A stretch of 12,594 bases of DNA from an uncultured Collinsella sp. (GTDB taxonomy: Bacteria > Actinomycetota > Coriobacteriia > Coriobacteriales > Coriobacteriaceae), in assembly GCA_934654605.1 (NCBI GenBank), contig CAKUGH010000049.1, positions 1-12,594 of the forward strand. Direction: 5' to 3'. A program made the translations under genes and the position numbers. The notes below the pieces were generated by a model. That model saw only the letters and a list, made by a program, of their open reading frames with translations. It searched no databases and had not been told where the DNA came from. Below, piece by piece: positions 6,265-12,594 of the stretch. Each line of letters opens with the position of its first letter. The stretch's first letter is position 1.

Positions 6265-6663
6265 ATGAGCACGAATGCGATTGAGACGCTGCAGTTCAAC
6301 TGCACTACCTGTCCGTCCGAATGTCTCCTGACCGTAGAGGTGGAACGCGACGCCAATGCCGCCGTAGTGGAAGTGCGCCGCGTGACCGGCAACAGCTGCC
6401 CGCGCGGCGATACGTTCGCGCATCAGGAGCTCACCTGCCCCATGCGCGTGCTCACCACCACCGTGGCCGTATCCGGCGGCGACGAGAGGCTGCTGCCCGT
6501 GCGCACAGCCGAAGCCATCCCGCTGGCACTCCATGCCCAGGCGATGGACCTCATCCGCGGCCTAGTGGTCAAAGCCCCCATCCGCATGGGCGATGTAGTC
6601 CTCCCCAACCTCCTAGACACCGGTACCGACCTCATCGCCAGCATGGACATCGACCAAGCCTAA
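6265..6663 (+). CDS. DUF1667 family protein
   Basis: A 132-residue protein. The N-terminal half has the Cys pattern of DUF1667: CTTCPSEC (C13, C16, C20 region), then SCPRG and TCPMRVLTTTV, which could bind a metal or an iron-sulfur cluster. The C-terminal half (about 75-132) is ordinary soluble sequence with KAPIRMGDVVLPNLLDTGTDLIAS, also typical of the family. It begins 3 bp after the stop of the second flavoprotein and has GAGGAGG 9 nt before the ATG, so it is the last gene of the three-gene operon. DUF1667 proteins recur as the third partner of this flavoprotein pair. The biochemical role has not been defined as far as I know; a small electron-transfer or assembly subunit is an inference. 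Confidence 0.9.
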   Translation: MSTNAIETLQFNCTTCPSECLLTVEVERDANAAVVEVRRVTGNSCPRGDTFAHQELTCPMRVLTTTVAVSGGDERLLPVRTAEAIPLALHAQAMDLIRGLVVKAPIRMGDVVLPNLLDTGTDLIASMDIDQA

Positions 6664-6723
6664 GTAGTCATTTTGGGACGGGGCTCTTTTAGCTACGCCG
6701 CCATCCACCCCGCCCCTCCTCAA

Positions 6724-6786
6724 TTGCGGTGAAATAGTTCCTGATTTCCGCCAAAACCCCGGTATCCAGGAACTATTCCACCGCAA
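6724..6786. repeat. TTGCGGTG-type hairpin, copy 1
   Basis: Twenty-nt arms at 6724-6743 and 6767-6786 pair at 19 of 20 positions around a 23-nt loop. The outer part, TTGCGGTGAAATAG, is shared with the hairpin at 8533-8599; the inner part, TTCCTG with CAGGAA, is not. No T-run follows, so it is not an intrinsic terminator. Confidence 0.8.
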
Positions 6787-6834
6787 CTATCCTTGGAATC
6801 GATATTTAGCCTGTGCCTACTTTAGTGCCATTTA

Positions 6835-6986
6835 AAAACTATGCCGGATTACGGGGCTGATTCGGAGACCCCCATCCATACCGGCAATTTTCGATTTTTG
6901 ATAAGCCGTCTACCTGCGGTTTTAATTTCGCGATTTTTCCCATGGTCAAGTAATACAGGTCCAGCCCCGTAATCTGCCATAGTTTT
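6835..6986. repeat. 152-bp palindromic element with AAGCCGTCTACCTGC core, copy 1
   Basis: Terminal inverted repeats of 25 nt (6835-6859 and 6962-6986) match at 23 of 25 positions. The 102-bp interior holds the core AAGCCGTCTACCTGC followed by GGTTTTAAT (6903-6926), which recurs with one change at 8341-8364 in a second element of similar length. No coding sequence is visible. MITE-like or structured-RNA element. Confidence 0.7.
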
Positions 6987-6990
6987 GAAA

Positions 6991-7023
6991 GCAGCCCATT
7001 TGGGACGGGCCTCTTATGACTAA
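6991..7023 (+). repeat. Third copy of the TTTGGGACGGG repeat end
   Basis: This segment shares ATTTGGGACGGG-CTCTT with the outer inverted repeat ends at 6664 and 7084. It is opposed to the 7052-7084 copy and can form a hairpin with it across a short spacer, similar in layout to the hairpin at 8469-8514. Confidence 0.5.
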
Positions 7024-7076
7024 TTTTTACCTATCATTCCGCATGTTTGACGCAGCTAAAATAGCCCTGTCCCAAA

Positions 7077-7104
7077 TTGACTACCCTGGCATTGGGAATA
7101 CCAT
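7077..7104 (+). promoter_or_regulatory. Candidate promoter of the prolidase-like gene
   Basis: TTGACT (7077-7082), 16 bp, then TACCAT (7099-7104). The -35 is a 5 of 6 match, the -10 only 4 of 6. The -35 lies in the end of the 421-bp repeat region, so the repeat would supply part of the promoter. The expected start is about 20 bp before the ATG. Confidence 0.4.
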
Positions 7105-7131
7105 GGTGGCAACCTAGCGAAAGGACGATGT

Positions 7132-8220
7132 ATGGCACATGTCGATGACCAGCGTGCGGCGCGCGTGCTCGATGCGCTCGAGGCTCAACACCCCGGCGCG
7201 CAACTGCTCGTAAACGACCCGTGGTCGATTTATTACCTGACCGGCTTTTATGCCGATATGTTCGAGCGTTTTTGCGGCGTGCTGCTAGCGTGCGATGCCG
7301 AGCCCGTGATCTTGGTCAACGCGCTGCATCAGCTGCCGGAGTACGACAATGCCCGCGTCGCCTATCACACCGACACCGACGTCGTGACCGACGCCATCGC
7401 ACGCGAAGTCGATCCGACCAAGCCGCTCGGCATCGATACCGTAATGCGCTCCGGCTTTTTGATGCCCCTTATGGATCGTCACGCCGCGAGCGAGTTCTTC
7501 CTGGGCGACTTTGCCGTCACCGCAGCACGCACCCACAAGGACGAAGCCGAGCAGGAGCTCATGCGCGTGTCCTCGGCCGCCAACGACGCCGTGATGGCCG
7601 ACGCCATCAAGCTCGTTCACGAGGGCGTGACGGAGCGCGAAATAGCCGACCAGATGCTCGGCCTGTATCGCAAGCACGACTGCGAGGGCTTTAGCTTTCC
7701 GCCCATCGTGAGCTTTGGCGCCAACGCCGGAGACCCACATCACGAGCCCGACGGCACCGTACTCAAGCGCGGCGACGTGGTGCTGTTCGACATTGGCGGA
7801 CGTCGCCGCAACTACTGCTCGGACATGACGCGCACGTTCTTTTGGGGCGAGCCGGACGAGGAGACGGCACGCATCTATGACATCGTGCGCCGCGCCAACG
7901 AGGCCGCCGAGGCGCTCATCGCCCCGGGCGTGCGCATGTGCGACCTGGACCGCGCCGCGCGCGACGTGATTGAGGATGCGGGCTATGGGCAGTACTTTAC
8001 GCATCGCCTGGGACACTCGATCGGCTTGCAAGACCACGAACCCGGCGATGTCTCACTCGTCAACGAGCAGGTTATTGAGCCAGGCATGACGTTCTCCATC
8101 GAGCCGGGCATCTACCTCCCAGGCCGCACCGGCGTCCGCATCGAGGACCTTGCTCTGGTCACCGACTCCGGCGTCGAGGTCCTCAACGCCTACCCCCACG
8201 ATCCGGCCCGCCTAGACTAG
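7132..8220 (+). CDS. M24 family prolidase-like peptidase
   Basis: Cytoplasmic metallopeptidase of 362 residues that cleaves Xaa-Pro bonds of small peptides. A creatinase-type N-terminal domain (about 1-130) precedes the pita-bread catalytic domain. The five metal ligands are all visible: D220 (LFDIGG), D231 (CSDMTR), H295 (RLGHSIG), E324 (SIEPGIY) and E338 (VRIEDL); H291 is also conserved. Their spacing (11, 64, 29, 14) equals that of archaeal prolidase and differs from E. coli aminopeptidase P at the last interval, so a dipeptidase (PepQ-like) or short aminopeptidase P is likely. AAAGGA lies 6 nt before the ATG. It is a stand-alone gene, with repeat-rich DNA on both sides and a terminator at 8299-8330. 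Family certain, substrate length not. Confidence 0.93.
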   Translation: MAHVDDQRAARVLDALEAQHPGAQLLVNDPWSIYYLTGFYADMFERFCGVLLACDAEPVILVNALHQLPEYDNARVAYHTDTDVVTDAIAREVDPTKPLGIDTVMRSGFLMPLMDRHAASEFFLGDFAVTAARTHKDEAEQELMRVSSAANDAVMADAIKLVHEGVTEREIADQMLGLYRKHDCEGFSFPPIVSFGANAGDPHHEPDGTVLKRGDVVLFDIGGRRRNYCSDMTRTFFWGEPDEETARIYDIVRRANEAAEALIAPGVRMCDLDRAARDVIEDAGYGQYFTHRLGHSIGLQDHEPGDVSLVNEQVIEPGMTFSIEPGIYLPGRTGVRIEDLALVTDSGVEVLNAYPHDPARLD

Positions 8221-8223
8221 CCA

Positions 8224-8254
8224 ATGCGGCAAAGGGACAGTCCCTTTGCCGCAT
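8224..8254. repeat. Perfect 14-bp hairpin just after the peptidase stop
   Basis: ATGCGGCAAAGGGA (8224-8237) and TCCCTTTGCCGCAT (8241-8254) are exact reverse complements around the triloop CAG. It starts 4 nt after the stop codon and has no T-run. It may protect the 3' end of the mRNA or be a REP-like unit. A related word, GGCAAAGGG, occurs near 8445. Confidence 0.8.
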
Positions 8255-8267
8255 CCCGCTGACGCTG

Positions 8268-8429
8268 CGCCACGAAAACGGCCCATCTCCTACGTTTAAC
8301 CCGCATGGGTCAACCATGCGGGTCTTTTTTGAAAATCGGCAAGCCGTCTACCTGCTGTTTTAATATCTCAATTCCCGGTGTGGTCGAGGGTGACCCGGAA
8401 AACGTAGTAGATAGGCCCATTTCGTGGCG
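8268..8429. repeat. 162-bp palindromic element with AAGCCGTCTACCTGC core, copy 2
   Basis: Imperfect terminal inverted repeats of 30 nt (8268-8297 and 8400-8429) match at 26 of 30 positions, with shared words CGCCACGAAA and TACGTTT. The core AAGCCGTCTACCTGC with TGTTTTAAT (8341-8364) is nearly identical to 6903-6926, while the ends differ from those of copy 1. The intrinsic terminator at 8299-8330 is carried inside it. Confidence 0.65.
8299..8330 (+). terminator. Intrinsic terminator downstream of the peptidase gene
   Basis: ACCCGCATGG (8299-8308) pairs perfectly with CCATGCGGGT (8314-8323) around a 5-nt loop, followed by CTTTTTT. It is oriented to stop plus-strand transcription 80 bp after the peptidase stop codon. 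Confidence 0.88.
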
Positions 8430-8452
8430 AGCAGGTCCGCATAAGGCAAAGG

Positions 8453-8514
8453 GTAGCTAATTTGGGACGGGGCTATTTTGACTACCCTGCAAGCGGGGTA
8501 GTCAAAATAGCCCC
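8453..8514. repeat. TTTGGGACGGGGCT-type hairpin
   Basis: The left part (8453-8485) is a further copy of the repeat seen at 6664, 6991 and, inverted, at 7084. Here GGGGCTATTTTGACTACCC (8469-8487) pairs exactly with 8496-8514 over 19 bp around an 8-nt loop. AAAAAG follows on the plus strand, and TTTTT precedes the stem on the minus strand, so a terminator role is not supported. Confidence 0.75.
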
Positions 8515-8532
8515 AAAAAGACTGCTTTACCA

Positions 8533-8599
8533 AGTTGCGGTGAAATAGGGACTGTAAAAGGCTTCTAGCCCATAAAACAGTCCGTATATCACCGCAACT
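8533..8599. repeat. TTGCGGTG-type hairpin, copy 2
   Basis: Arms at 8533-8555 and 8577-8599 pair at 21 of 23 positions around a 21-nt loop. The outer arm matches copy 1 (6724-6786); the inner arm GGACTGT/ACAGTCC differs from copy 1 yet still pairs. It ends 14 bp from the folC stop codon, in folC's 3' region, but lacks a T-run. Confidence 0.8.
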
Positions 8600-8613
8600 G
8601 ATGAGGGGATGGG

Positions 8614-9957
8614 TTAACGGAGCAAGCCGGCTACTTCGCCGGCTAGGGTTATGGTGCCGGCGGCTACGAAGGGCTCGTTGGCGGCTTCGAAGGCGGCGAG
8701 GGCCTCGGATACGCTGGGGTATACGTCCGCGAGCTTGTCGGCGTCCACCAAGGCAGCGAGTTCCTCTGCTGGCAGGGCGCGATCGGAATCGGTCTGGGTC
8801 ACGACCACGCGCGGGAAGGCCGGAATCAGCACGTCAACGATTCCTGCCACATCTTTGTCGGCCAACGCAGCGCACAGCAGCGTGGGGCGATTCTCTACGC
8901 ACGGATCGATCTCGTCCAGCGCGCTCACAAAGTTCTCGCAGCTCTGAGGGTTATGGCAGGCATCAATCAGCTTGAGCGGTTCGGTCCCCAACACGTCAAA
9001 ACGACCCGGCGTGGGGCAACCCATAAGCGAGGCATCGAGCGCCTCGTGATCGAGCTCGCGACCCAGGTACCCCTCGCACAGCATAATCGCGCACACGGCA
9101 TTCTGCGGCTGATACGCCGGCTTAACCATGCTCGAGGTATAGATCGCGCGCGGCGTGGTGCAGCTAAACTCCACCGTATCGCCCACATGCGCCGGCACCT
9201 TGGTCGTAGCATGGCTCACCACGAGCGGCACAACGCCACACTCGCGGCAACGCGCATCCATCACGCGCTGGACGCTCGGCTCATGCGTGCCTTCACCCAA
9301 AACAACCAGACGCCCAGGCTTAATGACCGCAGCCTTCTCCCCCGCAATGGCCTCGAGCGTATCGCCAAGGATGCGCGTGTGGTCGAGCCCGATGCCCGTA
9401 ATGGCAACAGCAACAGGATCGGTAGCACTCGTCGCGTCCCAGCGGCCACCCATGCCAACTTCGAGCACGGCAACATCCACGCCAGCCTCGGCAAACACCA
9501 CGAGCGCAGCAGCCGTAAGCAGGTCAAACGGCGTAATGGTATACGCGCGCTCCCCTGCCGCCAAGCGATGAGCATTCACGCGACGCCCCGCCTCAACGGC
9601 AGCAGAAACGCCACGGGCGAAAGCCTCGTCACTCACAACGCGCCCATCAACCTCCATGCGCTCGGGATAGCGCACAAGCTGCGGCGACGTATACAGTGCA
9701 GTCTTGAGCCCCTCGCCACGCAAGATAGCAGCCGAAAAACGCGTAGTCGAAGTCTTGCCATTGGTACCGGCAACCTGAATGCAATCAAAATACTCGTCCG
9801 GACGTCCCAGCTCATCAAGCATATCGACAACCGTCTCGAGCAACGGCCCAGCATCCCCAGAAATCCGCCCCGTATCAGCAGCCAGCCCCACAGCCTCACC
9901 AAACGAAAGCAAATCAAACGAGAACGGGACGACATAAGAGCCAGTACGCTTCGCCAT
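8614..9957 (-). CDS. folC: Folylpolyglutamate synthase / dihydrofolate synthase
   Basis: ATP-dependent Mur-ligase-type enzyme of 447 residues that adds glutamate to folates, and in many bacteria also to dihydropteroate, keeping folate cofactors inside the cell. The ATP-binding P-loop is AGTNGKTSTT near residue 64. It is followed by LEVGMGGRWDATS, the GLDHTRILGDTLEAIAGEKAAVIKPG block with its catalytic His and Lys, and DACHNPQS in the C-terminal domain. A longer frame opens at a TTG (9970-9972), but GGAG at 9967-9970 lies 9 nt before the ATG at 9957, so the ATG is the better start. It lies downstream of valS on the same strand, but an intrinsic terminator stands directly before its RBS. Whether both activities are present cannot be told. 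Confidence 0.95.
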   Translation of the reverse strand: MAKRTGSYVVPFSFDLLSFGEAVGLAADTGRISGDAGPLLETVVDMLDELGRPDEYFDCIQVAGTNGKTSTTRFSAAILRGEGLKTALYTSPQLVRYPERMEVDGRVVSDEAFARGVSAAVEAGRRVNAHRLAAGERAYTITPFDLLTAAALVVFAEAGVDVAVLEVGMGGRWDATSATDPVAVAITGIGLDHTRILGDTLEAIAGEKAAVIKPGRLVVLGEGTHEPSVQRVMDARCRECGVVPLVVSHATTKVPAHVGDTVEFSCTTPRAIYTSSMVKPAYQPQNAVCAIMLCEGYLGRELDHEALDASLMGCPTPGRFDVLGTEPLKLIDACHNPQSCENFVSALDEIDPCVENRPTLLCAALADKDVAGIVDVLIPAFPRVVVTQTDSDRALPAEELAALVDADKLADVYPSVSEALAAFEAANEPFVAAGTITLAGEVAGLLR

Positions 9958-9966
9958 AACCAAAGT

Positions 9967-9970
9967 CTCC
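9967..9970 (-). promoter_or_regulatory. folC Shine-Dalgarno sequence deciding the start
   Basis: GGAG on the minus strand, 9 nt before ATG 9957. It overlaps the upstream TTG at 9970-9972 that would add five residues, which argues against that longer start. Confidence 0.75.
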
Positions 9971-9978
9971 AATTACAG

Positions 9979-10011
9979 AAAAAGAGGCCCATTAAATAGA
10001 ATGAGCCCCTC
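9979..10011 (-). terminator. Intrinsic terminator directly before the folC RBS
   Basis: On the minus strand, GAGGGGCTCATT (10011-10000) pairs with AATGGGCCTC (9993-9984): a 10-bp stem with a two-base bulge and a 6-nt loop, followed by TTTTTCTG. The T-run ends 8 nt before the folC Shine-Dalgarno sequence, leaving no room for a promoter in between. It is either the valS terminator with read-through into folC, or a folC attenuator. Confidence 0.75.
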
Positions 10012-10116
10012 GCGTTCAAAAATATCAGCCACTACCCGCTTGCAGCAGAATCAAGGCATCAGCCATGTGGCCCTATCAGGCAGACAGCGGACGCCACGTA
10101 ACCGCACTAGGAGCGG

Positions 10117-10217
10117 CCCGACGCTTTGCTCGCCGCAAGTTCCGCACGCAAAGGACAGCACTTAATGTGCTGTCCGTCTTGCGCAGGACTGTCCGCAGCG
10201 GAGAGCAAAGCGTCGGG
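10117..10217. repeat. Long near-continuous hairpin in the valS-folC spacer
   Basis: The outer 15-bp arms CCCGACGCTTTGCTC (10117-10131) and GAGCAAAGCGTCGGG (10203-10217) are perfect. Inner perfect arms GGACAGCAC (10153-10161) and GTGCTGTCC (10167-10175) enclose a 5-nt loop and are extended by CGCAA/TTGCG. The rest pairs partly. It starts 20 bp past the valS stop and has no T-run at its end. It may be a 3' UTR structure, a small RNA or a palindromic repeat. Confidence 0.75.
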
Positions 10218-10236
10218 ACGCGCCCCTCAGTGCAAT

Positions 10237-12594
<2,358 letters not shown>

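Larger units (their letters stand above)
6664..7084. repeat. 421-bp stretch bounded by a 33-nt inverted repeat
   Basis: The left end (6664-6696) starts directly after the DUF1667 stop codon. It matches the reverse complement of the right end (7052-7084) at 29 of 33 positions; the shared core is TTTGGGACRGGGCT. No gene lies inside. It contains the hairpin at 6724-6786, the element at 6835-6986 and another partial copy of the end sequence at 6991-7023. It may be a composite of repeats rather than one mobile unit. Confidence 0.65.

Noticed and set aside
4699..6534. A 611-codon open frame on the minus strand across the flavoprotein genes
   Set aside because: It overlaps three recognised plus-strand genes, and its Arg/His/Ala-rich translation shows no family motif.
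9958..9972. TTG start that would add five residues to FolC
   Set aside because: The TTG overlaps the GGAG Shine-Dalgarno sequence that is well placed for the ATG at 9957.
9958..10236. Tetrahydrofolate riboswitch before folC
   Set aside because: I could not find the conserved THF aptamer segments in the minus-strand leader; the structure seen is a simple long hairpin.

Overview
The window looks like the chromosome of a high-GC gut actinobacterium of the class Coriobacteriia, most like Collinsella. This is an inference from GC-rich codon use, the gene set and the density of small palindromic repeats between genes; no rRNA or other marker is present to prove it. No tRNA or rRNA gene, cas gene, transposase or integrase was seen.

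Layout. Positions 1-56 hold nothing I can assign. Positions 57-192 are bounded by a 21-23 nt inverted repeat, followed by two back-to-back intrinsic terminators (200-225, 240-274) serving thrS, which is read on the minus strand (297-2060). thrS encodes a threonyl-tRNA synthetase without the usual N-terminal TGS domain. Upstream of it is a second minus-strand gene (2325-2756) for a small two-helix membrane protein with two zinc ribbons. The divergent gap 2757-3404 carries the most unusual feature: a 15-nt motif present ten times in strictly alternating orientation, every 40 bp, with 25-nt non-repeated intervals (2858-3233). Next come a stem-loop and a perfect 15-bp palindrome just before a plus-strand operon.

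The operon (3405-6663) has three tightly packed genes: a GlpA-like FAD oxidoreductase with a C-terminal Cys-rich [2Fe-2S]-type domain, a second FAD/NAD(P) oxidoreductase, and a small DUF1667 Cys-motif protein. Together they look like one redox complex, probably oxidising glycerol 3-phosphate or a similar 2-hydroxy compound. A prolidase-like M24 peptidase follows (7132-8220). It is flanked on both sides by about 400 bp of intergenic DNA built from the same three repeat families.

On the minus strand at the right are folC (8614-9957), whose RBS lies just after an intrinsic terminator, and valS (10237 to beyond 12594; its 5' end lies outside the window). The valS-folC spacer also holds a roughly 100-nt near-continuous hairpin. 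The genes are mostly housekeeping (two aminoacyl-tRNA synthetases, folate polyglutamylation, peptide turnover). The novelty lies in the noncoding DNA and in the DUF1667 redox operon.
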